DNA from: Paraburkholderia fungorum
Lineage (GTDB): Bacteria; Pseudomonadota; Gammaproteobacteria; Burkholderiales; Burkholderiaceae
NCBI RefSeq assembly: GCF_003610895.1
Contig: NZ_MCAS01000027.1
Coordinates: 1 to 64,000 of the forward strand
Direction: 5' to 3'
Length of the DNA stretch: 64,000 nt
The notes beneath the pieces are model-generated. The model had not been told where the DNA came from. It worked only from the letters and a program-made list of their open reading frames with translations, and ran no database searches. Of this stretch, positions 8,223 through 17,318 are shown piece after piece. The position numbers and the translations under genes were made by a program. Within the stretch, counting starts at the first letter, position 1, and each line of letters begins with the position of its first letter.

Positions 8223-9362
8223 TCAATCGCCCTGATCGGGCGCCGGGGCATTGGCGGCAGCGTTCTCCCTGAGCCCGAGCAGCCACGGAATCTGGCTTTT
8301 GTCGTGCATGCCGAGCTTCTTGTAGGCACAGCGCAGATAGTGGCGCACGGTGGTGGGCGAAATCGCCATGCGCTGCGCGACTTCCTTGTGTGAGAGACCG
8401 TCGCCGTACAACTTGATCGCACTCAGTTCGCGTGGACTCAAACGGTCGAGCGGCGAGCGTTGGCGCGCTTCCAGCTGGAACAGGCCGACGACCGGCGAAC
8501 AGTTCACCGTCACCGTTTCGCCGACATACGGCTGCCCCGTGTCCGCATGCAGATGCGCGATCAGCGGCGCCGGCAGATGCTGGTTCTGGTAGCCCGGCCA
8601 CTCGCTGCGCAGAATGGTCTCGAACGCTTTATCCGCCTGATGCACCGCACCAAAACTATCGCAGATCGCGCGCGCCGGCGTCGTGACGCCCTCGCCGCGC
8701 TCGCGTGTCAATTGAAACGAGCGATTGATCGTGAGTGCCGCGCTCAGATGCGGAATCACGTCCTCCAGCGTTTGCGCATCCGCCGCTGAGAACGGTTTGT
8801 CGAGCGCGCGGCGATACACCGAGAGGAACGTTGCGAGTCCGAAGCGATGATCGAGCGCCGACACCACCATCAGTTGTGCGAGGCCGTATTTGATCGCCCA
8901 GTTGCGAAAGCGCTGATCGATGCCGGGCGCCACGATCGACACCGGCAGCGCACGGCCGTAACTGTTCATCGAGCCGAGCGCGAGCGGGTCGCAGTCGCGC
9001 ACGCGCTGCCAGTCGGTAAAGAACTCGCCGGGCAGGCCATACACGAAACTGTTATGCATCACGGGACCATTGGCCGTGTGCGTGGCCACGCCTGTCCAAC
9101 CGGCGTCGAAGGCTAAATGCTGGGAGAGCAGGCGAAAGAAGCCATGCTCGAATTCGCCGATGCCGGTGCGGTTGGCGAGCGCGTAGAGGTCGAGCAGGAA
9201 CAGGCTCAGGCCGCGCGTCGCGGTGCCGTTGCCGGCAAGCGTGCCTTCGAAGTCGGCGCTGCGCTGCTGGAGCGGCGCGCCTGCGTAATCGTCGAGCGGA
9301 ATGGCAGCGGGCATTTCACCCCACTGATCGAAAACCCGCCTGGTGTCTGCGGTGACTGTCAC
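8223..9362 (-). CDS. LuxR-type transcriptional regulator
   Basis: A 379-residue regulator with an unassigned N-terminal sensing region (about 1-290) and a C-terminal LuxR/FixJ helix-turn-helix (about 300-360: LSPRELSAIKLYGDGLSHKEV, ISPTTVRHYLRCAYKKLG). There is no receiver-domain aspartate pattern and no AHL-type tryptophan/tyrosine pocket that I can identify, so the ligand is unknown. GTG start with AAGGA seven bases upstream. It faces away from a porin gene at 9716 and may control it. Confidence 0.8.
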   Translation of the reverse strand: MTVTADTRRVFDQWGEMPAAIPLDDYAGAPLQQRSADFEGTLAGNGTATRGLSLFLLDLYALANRTGIGEFEHGFFRLLSQHLAFDAGWTGVATHTANGPVMHNSFVYGLPGEFFTDWQRVRDCDPLALGSMNSYGRALPVSIVAPGIDQRFRNWAIKYGLAQLMVVSALDHRFGLATFLSVYRRALDKPFSAADAQTLEDVIPHLSAALTINRSFQLTRERGEGVTTPARAICDSFGAVHQADKAFETILRSEWPGYQNQHLPAPLIAHLHADTGQPYVGETVTVNCSPVVGLFQLEARQRSPLDRLSPRELSAIKLYGDGLSHKEVAQRMAISPTTVRHYLRCAYKKLGMHDKSQIPWLLGLRENAAANAPAPDQGD

Positions 9363-9715
9363 GCTGTTTCCTTCGGCTGTCGATATGGCGCTCTGGCCGC
9401 TCGTGCGGTGTGCCGACCGATTATACGTGGCGCTTTTTTGAAAAACGCATCGCTCGAAATGGCCCTGCGCCCCCTCATTTGAACGGCCCCCGGCCGCTCA
9501 TGCCGTGCCGCGTCAACCCGCCGGGCCGCCCGAACCGGCCTTCCATGTCAACCGCACCGGGGCTGCCCGCAATCGCGTGCGGGTTTTCCATACCGTTCAT
9601 CTGGACGTCTAGTCAGCGCAATTGCCGCTACGGACACTGCCGTTGCACTCGATCAGGGATGCAGCCCGCAGTGGCGGACACATTACAAAAACATCAGACG
9701 GTTTGGAGCTTCGCG
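9363..9715. other. 353-bp divergent intergenic region
   Basis: Separates the LuxR-type gene (minus) from the porin (plus) and must hold both promoters. A small symmetric GCGCTTTTTTGAAAAACGC stretch is visible near 9430-9450. I found no long inverted repeat and no convincing gene. Confidence 0.5.
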
Positions 9716-10777
9716 ATGAAACGAAACGAATCACGGCAGCGCGGTGGCCGACGAAAGACGTTGGCGGTATTGAGCGCGGCGGCTGGCTTGTGCGCCTCGA
9801 CCGCGCACGCGCAATCGAGTGTCACGCTGTACGGTTTGATCGATGCCGGCATTCAGTACCGCAGCAACGCGGACGGCCAGCACAGCGCGGTCAACTTGCA
9901 GAACTACGGGGTGTTGCCGTCGCAAATCGGTTTGACGGGTACGGAAGATCTGGGCGGCGGTCTGCAGGCGATCTTCCGCCTCGAGCAGGGTCTCAATGTG
10001 AACGACGGGACGGCCACGGTGCCCGGCTATGCATTTTTTCGCGGTGCCTACGTGGGATTGACGGGCAAATTCGGCACCGTCACGCTTGGGCGGCAGTTCA
10101 GCGTGCTGTTCGATCGCACGGTTTTCTACGACCCGCTGCTGTATGCGGCGTATAGCGGGCAGGGCGTGCTGGTGCCGCTGTCGGCCAATTTCATCGACAA
10201 CTCGGTGAAGTTCAAAAGCGCCGACTACGGCGGCTTCAGCGCCGAAGCGCTGGCGGCAACCGGTGGTGTGGCCGGCAATTCGCGCTCGGGCCGGGTGCTG
10301 GAAATCGGCGCGCAATACAGCGGCAATGGCTACGGCGTCAGCGCCGCGCTGCATCGTGCGCAAGGCACGGCGTCCGCGGACGCGGACACCTCGGGACTGC
10401 AACAGACCATCGGCACGTTGGCCGCGCATTGGGACATCGCCACGCTTTCGCTGTACGGCGGTGCGGAACGGCAAACCGGAACGCTCGCGCCTTCGAAAAC
10501 CGTGGCGTGGGGTGGGGCGCGCTACCAGCTCAACAATTTCGTCGGCCTGGCGGGCGGCGTCTATCAGACCTGGTCGAGCACGCCGAGCGTCGGTCATCCG
10601 ACGCTGTTCATCGCGAGCGGCACCTATGCGCTGTCGAAGCGCACGGTGGCGTATGTGAATCTCGGCTACTCGCGCAACAGCAGTCAAAGCTCGCAGCCGG
10701 TCTATGAATACGACGCAACGCCGCTCAACGGCGCCTCGCAGTTTGGCGCGATGCTCGGCATGTATCACACGTTCTGA
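9716..10777 (+). CDS. Gram-negative porin (OmpC-like)
   Basis: An outer-membrane trimeric porin of the beta-proteobacterial Porin_4 type, 353 residues. The signal peptide ends THAQ, then SSVTLYGLIDAGIQYRSN, the hallmark first strand. GLTGTEDLGGGLQAIFRLEQG and the C-terminal phenylalanine (GMYHTF) are also diagnostic. The ATG at 9716 follows TTTGGAG, and the longer in-frame extension lacks a signal peptide. Together with the adjacent MFS gene it probably supplies uptake for the amine/aromatic block. Confidence 0.9.
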   Translation: MKRNESRQRGGRRKTLAVLSAAAGLCASTAHAQSSVTLYGLIDAGIQYRSNADGQHSAVNLQNYGVLPSQIGLTGTEDLGGGLQAIFRLEQGLNVNDGTATVPGYAFFRGAYVGLTGKFGTVTLGRQFSVLFDRTVFYDPLLYAAYSGQGVLVPLSANFIDNSVKFKSADYGGFSAEALAATGGVAGNSRSGRVLEIGAQYSGNGYGVSAALHRAQGTASADADTSGLQQTIGTLAAHWDIATLSLYGGAERQTGTLAPSKTVAWGGARYQLNNFVGLAGGVYQTWSSTPSVGHPTLFIASGTYALSKRTVAYVNLGYSRNSSQSSQPVYEYDATPLNGASQFGAMLGMYHTF

Positions 10778-10833
10778 TTGGCCGCCGTCGCAGGCCGCGT
10801 ATCGGCCTTCGTTGCAACCGCAACCGTTACCTC

Positions 10834-12087
10834 ATGAGCCCCATGAAAACTTCTTCGACCTCCTCATTTGCCGCGGCCACCGCGGCCGCGACACCCACGG
10901 CCGCGCCGCGCGAATTCGCGACGTCCACATTGCTGTCGCTGGTGGTATTCGCCGCCATCACACCGTTGTTGCTGCTGGTCGCGCCGGCAGTGGCAGCGCA
11001 ACTCGGCGGACAGCTCGGGTTGAGCGCCTCGCAGATCGGCACGTACTTCTTCGTCGAACTCGGCGCGTTCAGTTGCGCGACCTTGCCGTCGCTGCTGTGG
11101 CTCGGTCGTGCCGACGCGCGCCGTGTCGCGGCGATCGCCACTGCGGTGTTTTGCATCGGCAATCTCGCCACTGCGGTGCTGATGCCGGGTTTCGTCGCGT
11201 TGCTGGTGCTGCGCGCGTTGACCGCGCTCGGCGGCGGCACGCTGATGGTGCTGTGCATGACGAGCGCGGCGACCAGCGGCAATCGCGATCGCGTGTATGG
11301 CTTGTGGGTAGTCGGCCAACTGGTGGCCGGTGCGCTCGGTCTCGTCGTGCTGCCGCATCTGTTCGACGCGTTCGGTCTGCGCGCGCTGTATGTCACGCTG
11401 GCCGTGCTCGCGCTGATCGCCTCGCCGCTCACGCGCGGCTTCGATCCGGCGTTGGGCGGGGCGGGCGGGAAGCCGGTGCAACAGACCGTGTCCGGCATCG
11501 ACGGGACCCGCAGCGGAAGTAGCAGGTGGTTGCTGGCGACGCTGGTGATTGGCGGCGTGCTCACGTTCTATGTGGCGATCGGCGGTGTCTGGACGTTCGC
11601 AAGCAAGGCGGCATCGCTTGCCGGACTCGACGCCGGGCATACCGGCGAACTGCTGGCGATCGCGAGCGTGATGGGCATCGTCGGCGCGGGGTGCGCGTCG
11701 TTCATCGGCAACCGGATCGCGCGTGCCGCGATGTTGCTGACAGGCTACGCGATTCTCGTCGCGGCTTTGCTCGGTCTGTCGGCGCATCCGGGTTCGACGG
11801 GCTACGCCGCCGCGATCTTCGCTTTCAAATTCGCGTGGACCTTCGTGTTGCCGTTCATCCTCGCCGCGGCTGCAAAAACCGATACGTCGGGCCGTTTGAT
11901 CGCCACGCTGAACTTCGTGATCGGCGCGGGGCTCGCGGTCGGTCCGCTGATCGCCGGCTTTCTCCTCGACGCCGGCGCGGGACTCAATACCTTGTTTCAG
12001 GGCGCGGCGGTGATCTGCGCGCTGTCTTTTGTTTGCCTGCTGCGCGTCGAGCGCAGTGGGCGCGAAGTGCCGGGTGCGCATCAATGA
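10834..12087 (+). CDS. MFS transporter
   Basis: A 417-residue inner-membrane transporter with about twelve hydrophobic segments, beginning around residue 30 after a hydrophilic alanine/threonine-rich N-terminus. The substrate cannot be read from sequence. It lies between the porin and the HDAC-like gene in the same direction with short gaps, which suggests a common catabolic substrate. An alternative ATG at 10843 is equally plausible. Neither has a strong ribosome-binding site. Confidence 0.82.
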   Translation: MSPMKTSSTSSFAAATAAATPTAAPREFATSTLLSLVVFAAITPLLLLVAPAVAAQLGGQLGLSASQIGTYFFVELGAFSCATLPSLLWLGRADARRVAAIATAVFCIGNLATAVLMPGFVALLVLRALTALGGGTLMVLCMTSAATSGNRDRVYGLWVVGQLVAGALGLVVLPHLFDAFGLRALYVTLAVLALIASPLTRGFDPALGGAGGKPVQQTVSGIDGTRSGSSRWLLATLVIGGVLTFYVAIGGVWTFASKAASLAGLDAGHTGELLAIASVMGIVGAGCASFIGNRIARAAMLLTGYAILVAALLGLSAHPGSTGYAAAIFAFKFAWTFVLPFILAAAAKTDTSGRLIATLNFVIGAGLAVGPLIAGFLLDAGAGLNTLFQGAAVICALSFVCLLRVERSGREVPGAHQ

Positions 12088-12145
12088 TCGCGCTGCCCAA
12101 CCCGGTCGATCTGAATCCGCAGGTGAACTATAGGTAAGAGAAATC

Positions 12146-13255
12146 ATGAGTAAAACCGCATTTTTCACGGACGAACGCACTTTCTGGCATACGGGGGGCA
12201 CGCACGCGCTGTTCTTTCCGGTCGGCGGCTGGGTGCAGCCGCCATCGAGCAGCGGTTACGCGGAATCGCCCGATTCGAAACGCCGGCTGCTGGCCTTGAT
12301 TCAAACCTCGGGGCTGGCGGCGTCGCTCGACATGCAGGGCGCGGCGCTCGCGACCGAGGAGGATTTGCTGCGCATCCATCCGCGCGATTATCTGAGCCGT
12401 TTCAAGGCGCTCAGCGACACGACCGGCGGCGACCTGGGCGAACTCGCGCCATTCGGCAAGGGGAGCTACGAGATCGCCGCGCTGTCCGCGGGGCTTGCGA
12501 TTGGCGCAGTCGACGCCGTGCTCGGCCAACGGGCCGGCAACGCATTCTCGCTGTCGCGCCCGCCCGGCCATCACTGTCTGCGCGACAAGCCGATGGGCTT
12601 CTGCCTGTTTGCCAACATCCCTATTGCGATCGAAGCGGCCCGTGCGAAGCATGGCGTCGAACGGGTCGCGGTGATTGACTGGGACGTCCACCACGGCAAT
12701 GGCACGCAGTCGATCTACTACGACGATCCGAACACGCTGACGATTTCGCTGCACCAGGATCGCTGCTTTCCGCCTGGCTATAGCGGCGCGGACGAGCGCG
12801 GCGCGGGTGCGGGCGTGGGTGCCAACCTGAACATTCCGCTGCTGCCGGGCGGCGGGCACGATGCCTATCTGTATGCGTTCGAGCGCATCGTGCTGCCCGC
12901 GCTCGAGGCGTTCAGGCCGGATCTGATCGTCGTGGCGAGCGGGCTCGATGCGAGCGCGGTCGATCCGCTCGCCCGCATGCTGCTGCACAGCGAGAGCTAT
13001 CGCACGATGACGCAATGGATGCGCGATGCCGCCGAACGCTATTGCGGCGGACGTCTGGTGATCGTGCACGAGGGCGGGTACTCGGAAGCGTATGTGCCGT
13101 TCTGCGGCCACGCGATTGTCGAAACGCTGGCGGACGTGCGAACCGAGGTGAGCGATCCGATGCTGGACCTCGCGATCGCGCAGCAGCCCAATGATCGCTT
13201 CAAGTCGTTCCAGCGCGGCCTGATCGATGAACTGGCAGGCGAATTCGGGCTGTGA
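12146..13255 (+). CDS. Class II histone-deacetylase-like amidohydrolase
   Basis: A 369-residue zinc hydrolase of the HDAC/acetylpolyamine-amidohydrolase superfamily, which removes acyl groups from amines. All catalytic elements are visible: paired H142-H143 in RPPGHHCL, zinc ligands D180 and H182 in IDWDVHHGNGT, D268 in VASGLDAS, and the transition-state tyrosine Y312 in EGGYSE. Bacteria have no histones, so a small N-acylated amine is the likely substrate. The neighbouring amine-related genes (moaF, aminotransferase, aldehyde dehydrogenase) agree with that. Confidence 0.86.
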   Translation: MSKTAFFTDERTFWHTGGTHALFFPVGGWVQPPSSSGYAESPDSKRRLLALIQTSGLAASLDMQGAALATEEDLLRIHPRDYLSRFKALSDTTGGDLGELAPFGKGSYEIAALSAGLAIGAVDAVLGQRAGNAFSLSRPPGHHCLRDKPMGFCLFANIPIAIEAARAKHGVERVAVIDWDVHHGNGTQSIYYDDPNTLTISLHQDRCFPPGYSGADERGAGAGVGANLNIPLLPGGGHDAYLYAFERIVLPALEAFRPDLIVVASGLDASAVDPLARMLLHSESYRTMTQWMRDAAERYCGGRLVIVHEGGYSEAYVPFCGHAIVETLADVRTEVSDPMLDLAIAQQPNDRFKSFQRGLIDELAGEFGL

Positions 13256-13342
13256 TGCCCGCAACCGTCCTGATGCGTCTGGAACCTCGCAGGCCCATGC
13301 GCTGCGGGTTCTTCGGATGTTTCAGGACGCCTGAAAGCCGCG

Positions 13343-13371
13343 GGCGTTGTCATCCTTATGGTTGATGCCGC
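13343..13371 (+). promoter_or_regulatory. Shared 29-bp upstream element, copy 1
   Basis: The element starts GGCGTTGTCATCCTT and ends TGATGCCGC. It matches the element at 15982-16010 (minus strand) at 25 of 29 positions, including an unbroken 15-base run. It is centred about 115 bases upstream of the moaF start, the distance expected of an activator site. The binding protein is unknown. The two LuxR-type regulators nearby are candidates. Confidence 0.6.
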
Positions 13372-13404
13372 CGCGCCCGGGGCCTCCGTACAGTAGTCAA
13401 AGGC

Positions 13405-13441
13405 GCCGCGGCCCGATGCGCGATGTGAGTCGGGCCGCGGC
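13405..13441. other. Strong hairpin upstream of moaF
   Basis: GCCGCGGCCCGA (13405-13416) and TCGGGCCGCGGC (13430-13441) form a perfect 12-bp stem with a 13-base loop, 30 bases before the moaF ATG. There is no T-tract, so it is more likely a leader structure or operator than a terminator. Confidence 0.5.
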
Positions 13442-13471
13442 CAATCATCGAACTACTGGAGCCATACAGAC

Positions 13472-14299
13472 ATGACATCTCAACCCGTTTTCATTCAGGT
13501 CGGTGCACTGGCCGAAGGTTTCGCACCCGACAGCCATATCCTGCCGCCCGTCGACGATCTGACGGGCCGTACATTGCAGCTCGAATTCGCGGATGGGTCT
13601 GCCGAGACCTTGACGTTCGTCTCCGCCGGAGTAGTGCGTACGGCGAACGATCAATTCGAATGCCGGATCACCTCGGTACGCGACGGTATTTACTTTGTCG
13701 ACTATATCAGCGGTGGCGACGGCTCGCGGCCGGCGGCGACGAGTTACGTGCTCGATGTGAAACAGGGCTTGTGCACCTCGGTGGCCGGCACCTTGCCGAA
13801 CGAAAGCGAAGCCCGTACCGATGCGTTCACGCGTGTCGAGCGAGGCATGGAACTGACCGGCGTGCAGGCGCGCTTCCGTCACGGCAGGATCGTGCCGCAG
13901 GGCGCCCGGATAAGTGGAGAAGCAGGCTCGCCGGCGGCATTGCATCATCCGACCCGCGAGCTGATCGGCATGCGCAACCTGTACACGTATAGCGCCACGG
14001 AACAGTACGAACACGTCTATCTGAACGAGAACTTCTATGCGTGGCAATGCCTCTCGGGCGTGGAAGCCGGACTCGCCGACGTGGACCGTTGCCACTACAT
14101 CGCCATCGCCAACGATCTGTATCTGTTCGTCTGGCGCGAAAAAATCATTCCGACGCTCGGTGTGGTGATGATCGACCTCGAGCGCAAGAAAACCGACGGC
14201 AAGATTTTCGGCTATCAGGGCAATCAGTTCGACGCGCTGTCGAATTTCCCGGTCGGCGCACTCGCACAAGTGCTCAATGTGACCCGGTATCCGCGATGA
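13472..14299 (+). CDS. moaF: MoaF family protein
   Basis: A 275-residue protein with the two MoaF-type beta-rich halves (GRTLQLEFADGSAETLTFVS in the first, KIFGYQGNQFDALSNFPVGA near the C-terminus). The name comes from a monoamine-regulated gene of Klebsiella, and no molecular activity is established. Database labels that call the family molybdenum-cofactor biosynthesis are a name collision. Its ATGA overlap with the following SDR gene shows co-translation. The context again points to amine metabolism. Confidence 0.82.
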   Translation: MTSQPVFIQVGALAEGFAPDSHILPPVDDLTGRTLQLEFADGSAETLTFVSAGVVRTANDQFECRITSVRDGIYFVDYISGGDGSRPAATSYVLDVKQGLCTSVAGTLPNESEARTDAFTRVERGMELTGVQARFRHGRIVPQGARISGEAGSPAALHHPTRELIGMRNLYTYSATEQYEHVYLNENFYAWQCLSGVEAGLADVDRCHYIAIANDLYLFVWREKIIPTLGVVMIDLERKKTDGKIFGYQGNQFDALSNFPVGALAQVLNVTRYPR

Positions 14300-15099
14300 G
14301 CGGCGCCGCGCAGCAAACGGCGAGCGTGCGTGATTTCGCCGGCAAGGCGGTGCTGGTAACCGGCGGCGCGCAAGGCATCGGGCGCGGCATTGCCGAGGCC
14401 TTCGCTGCGCGCGGCGCGGCGGTGGCGATTGCGGATCTGCGCATCGATGCGGCTTCGGAAACGGCGCAGCGCCTCGCGCGGCAGGGCGCCACGGCGCGCG
14501 CATACGAGGCGGACATGGCCGGGCATGCGCAGATCGGGCGCCTCGTCGCCGGTGTGGAAGCGGACTTCGGCAGGCTTGACGTGGTGGTGCACAACGCCGC
14601 GTATTTTCCGCTCACGGCCTTCGATGCGATTACGCCCGCACTAGTGCAACGTACCTTCGACGTGAATCTCGCCGCGCTCTTCTGGCTCGCCCAGGCGGCA
14701 ACGCCCGCGTTCATCCGGCAAGGCGGCGGGCGGATGCTGGCGACCTCGTCGGTGACGGGGCCGCGCGTGGCGTATCCGGGGCTCGCGCACTACGCGGCGT
14801 CGAAGGCGGGCGTGAACGGCTTTATTCGCGCCGCGGCGCTGGAACTGGCGAAGCACCGGATCACGGTCAACGGCGTGGAGCCCGGCATGATCCGCACGCC
14901 GGCAATGGACAATCTCGGCGACGACGCGCACAACCGCCGCATCGAACAGGCAATCCCGCTTGGGCGGCTGGGCGAGCCGGCGGATATCGCGGCAGCCATG
15001 CTGTTTCTGGCTTCTGATGCCGCAGCGTATATCACCGGCCAAACCATCGTGGTCGACGGCGGCGCGACCTTGCCTGAGTCGACCGCCGTGATGGGTTGA
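14296..15099 (+). CDS. SDR-family oxidoreductase
   Basis: A 267-residue short-chain dehydrogenase/reductase. The NAD(P)-binding TGGAQGIGRG lies near residue 22, followed by HNAAYF, a catalytic serine in ATSSVTGP, the YAASK motif and a C-terminal GQTIVVDGG. It uses NAD(H) or NADP(H) on an alcohol/ketone whose identity is unknown. The start at 14296 overlaps the moaF stop, and the longer upstream reading is just the second frame of moaF. Confidence 0.86.
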   Translation: MSGAAQQTASVRDFAGKAVLVTGGAQGIGRGIAEAFAARGAAVAIADLRIDAASETAQRLARQGATARAYEADMAGHAQIGRLVAGVEADFGRLDVVVHNAAYFPLTAFDAITPALVQRTFDVNLAALFWLAQAATPAFIRQGGGRMLATSSVTGPRVAYPGLAHYAASKAGVNGFIRAAALELAKHRITVNGVEPGMIRTPAMDNLGDDAHNRRIEQAIPLGRLGEPADIAAAMLFLASDAAAYITGQTIVVDGGATLPESTAVMG

Positions 15100-15107
15100 G
15101 GCGCCGC

Positions 15108-15893
15108 TTACATATGGTCGAACGCCAGGGTCGGCACGTCGACGATCGAGGCGCCGCCGTCGGCAACGAGGGTGGCGCCCGTCACGATCGACGCAGCCGG
15201 CGACGCCAGAAACTCGCATAGGCCGGCGATTTCCTCCGCGTGCGCGGGACGGCGCAATGGCACATCGGTGCAAACGCGCTGATAGGCCGCGTCGAGTGTT
15301 TCGTCGTAGCGCTGCATGAGTGGTTGCATTTCCGCGTCGGCCATTGGTGTGCGGACCCAGCCGGGGCAGACCGCGTTGACGCGTACGCCGTGCGGTCCGT
15401 AGTCGCGTGCGAGCGAACGCGTCAGGCCGATCAGTGCGTGTTTCGACGTGGTGTAACCGCATACGGCCGGTCCGGCCGCGAGCGAGGCGATCGAGGCGAC
15501 CAGCACGATTGCGCCGCGCCGTTCGATCAGATCGGGCAGGCAGGCGCGGGCGGCGACGAAGGCGGTGTCGAGATTCGCACGCATGGCGGCGGACCAGGCA
15601 GCGTCGTCGGTCTCGGTAGCGGTGCCCATGCCGAAACCGCCGGCGCAGGCGATCAACGCATCGACAGCGCCGCCGTCCGCCTTGATCGCGGCGATGAAGC
15701 GCTGCCAGTCGGCAGCGTTGGCTGCGTCGCCGTCGAGTACCAGGCCGCCGGTTTCGTGGGCCACGCGTTCGAGCGGTTCGCGGCGCCTGCCGATCAGCGC
15801 CACGCGTGCGCCGCGAGCAACAAAGAGCCGCGCGCAGGCTTCACCGATCCCGGTGCCTGCGCCTGTGATGACTACCGTGCGTTGTTTGGACAT
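15108..15893 (-). CDS. SDR-family oxidoreductase
   Basis: A 261-residue short-chain dehydrogenase/reductase with TGAGTGIGEA near residue 9, CAGGFG, VASIASLAAG and YTTSKHA (Tyr/Lys catalytic pair). It ends GATLVADGG. It converges with the previous SDR (eight-base gap). An AAGGA precedes the ATG at 15893. The shared 29-bp element lies about 90-117 bases upstream, so it is probably co-regulated with moaF although on the other strand. Confidence 0.86.
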   Translation of the reverse strand: MSKQRTVVITGAGTGIGEACARLFVARGARVALIGRRREPLERVAHETGGLVLDGDAANAADWQRFIAAIKADGGAVDALIACAGGFGMGTATETDDAAWSAAMRANLDTAFVAARACLPDLIERRGAIVLVASIASLAAGPAVCGYTTSKHALIGLTRSLARDYGPHGVRVNAVCPGWVRTPMADAEMQPLMQRYDETLDAAYQRVCTDVPLRRPAHAEEIAGLCEFLASPAASIVTGATLVADGGASIVDVPTLAFDHM

Positions 15894-15981
15894 GGTGTTC
15901 CTTGCGAATGTGAATGAACGCGATCTGGCGTGATGGAAGGGGTGAAACGTGAACTCAAAGTCTAGGCACGCGGGTGACAGC

Positions 15982-16010
15982 GCGGAATCAGGCAAAAGGA
16001 TGACAACGCC
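15982..16010 (-). promoter_or_regulatory. Shared 29-bp upstream element, copy 2
   Basis: Reverse-strand partner of 13343-13371, with the same GGCGTTGTCATCCTT core followed by TG, TGAT and CCGC at conserved spacing. It sits in the divergent region between the minus-strand SDR (15893) and the LuxR-type gene (16116) and could serve either or both. Confidence 0.6.
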
Positions 16011-16115
16011 GCTGCCGTTTGTGCGCGCGGGGCGCGTCGATTTGCCGATTCGTGCTCACGCTCTGGAATCGCACGTTCGTACGATGGTCTTGAGCTGGTG
16101 AACCGGGAGAGCGCC

Positions 16116-16865
16116 ATGTTGAACACGATCCGCGACGAAGCCGCGTCTCAAAGCGCCTTCATGCCCGCGCTGGGCGCTGCAGTGAGCGCGCTCGCGCAGC
16201 TGGTGCGGCCGTCGGCAACGGTTTTTTACTGGGTCGGCGCGGATAACGAACCGTCGGGATTCGAGCTGTTCGGCATGACCGAGACGATGCATCGCACGTA
16301 TTTGCAGCGTTATTGCACGCTCGATCCGATGCATCCGTCGCGTTTTTCGACTCAGACCGGCAATGTGCTCACGCTCGCGGGCGAGCTGCCTGAGACGGTG
16401 CGCGGCGGCTCGGTGTACTGGCGGCGCTTCCTGAATCCGCATCAGGTGGTCGATGTGATGGAGGTCCTGCTGCGCGACAACACGCAATGTACGCAAGGCA
16501 CGCGGCCGGCGGCGGCGTTTTCACTGCTGCGCATGGCGCCCGCCGAGGCGTTCTCCGCGAGCGACCAGCAGCACGCGAGAGCGGTGCAGCCATTGCTGGA
16601 GGCCGCGCTGATGCCGGCGCTGCGCGACCAGAGGCCAATGCGCACGCATCGGCGCCATGGCGTGGACACCGACGCCGACACCCCGTCCAATCTCACACAT
16701 CGCGAACAACAGATCGCGCGTCTCGTACGCAACGGCTTGTCGAACAAGGAGATCGCACGCGAGCTCGCGCTCGCGCAGCCCACCGTCAAAACCCACCTGT
16801 TGCGCATGTTCCGCAAGCTCGGCGTGTCGAGCCGCACGGAAATGATCGGCGCGCTTTTTCTGTAG
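16116..16865 (+). CDS. LuxR-type transcriptional regulator
   Basis: A 249-residue regulator with a C-terminal LuxR helix-turn-helix (about residues 188-245: LTHREQQIARLVRNGLSNKEIARELALAQPTVK in two blocks, then THLLRMFRKLGVSSR). The N-terminal 170 residues are a sensing domain of unknown ligand. The ATG at 16116 follows GGGAGA at good spacing, and a GTG at 16098 is possible but has no site. It is followed after 12 bases by a small unknown gene. It is the nearest candidate for binding the shared 29-bp elements. Confidence 0.82.
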   Translation: MLNTIRDEAASQSAFMPALGAAVSALAQLVRPSATVFYWVGADNEPSGFELFGMTETMHRTYLQRYCTLDPMHPSRFSTQTGNVLTLAGELPETVRGGSVYWRRFLNPHQVVDVMEVLLRDNTQCTQGTRPAAAFSLLRMAPAEAFSASDQQHARAVQPLLEAALMPALRDQRPMRTHRRHGVDTDADTPSNLTHREQQIARLVRNGLSNKEIARELALAQPTVKTHLLRMFRKLGVSSRTEMIGALFL

Positions 16866-16877
16866 AGGACCGACGCC

Positions 16878-17318
16878 ATGATCGATAGCTGGGCGATGGA
16901 TGGCACGCGCGTCGAAGCGGTCGAGGCCGATGGCTCGATGCTGCTCTACGCCGTCGCGGCGGTCGCCGTGGAGCGCGCCGGCAAGAGGCATGGCGCAGCC
17001 TGGTTCCAACGCCGCCAGGCCGCGCTGGCCGCGGTGATTTCGCGTGAAGAAGACGTGTCCGACATTCTGCTGCGTTTGCCCGATAGCTGGAACATCGTCG
17101 ACGGCGCGCGGTGTGTCGGCCTGCACGACGATGCCGACATTCTGTCCGGCGATCCGCGCTTTAACCACGGCCTGTCCGAAGCGAATTGCGCCATTGTTGG
17201 CCATAGCGATGGCGCGCGTTTTGCCCTGCTCATGCAGATCAATGCGGCTGAAGCGGTGTTGCTGCCCGAACGGCTGTTCGTGCAGCGTGACGCATTCGAG
17301 CACTGCCTGTATGCCTAA
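16878..17318 (+). CDS. Hypothetical protein, 146 residues
   Basis: I do not recognise this family. The chain is soluble-looking, with no signal peptide or membrane segment. It has a hydrophobic stretch SMLLYAVAAVAVERAG near residues 20-35, and an acidic/aliphatic C-terminal part. The gene starts 12 bases after the LuxR-type regulator with GAGG upstream, so it is probably co-transcribed and may modify or sense with that regulator. Coding bias matches its neighbours. Confidence 0.6.
   Translation: MIDSWAMDGTRVEAVEADGSMLLYAVAAVAVERAGKRHGAAWFQRRQAALAAVISREEDVSDILLRLPDSWNIVDGARCVGLHDDADILSGDPRFNHGLSEANCAIVGHSDGARFALLMQINAAEAVLLPERLFVQRDAFEHCLYA

Noticed and set aside
13472..14299. Molybdenum cofactor biosynthesis protein
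   Set aside because: The MoaF name refers to a monoamine-regulated gene. No molybdopterin motif or other moa/mob/moe gene is present.
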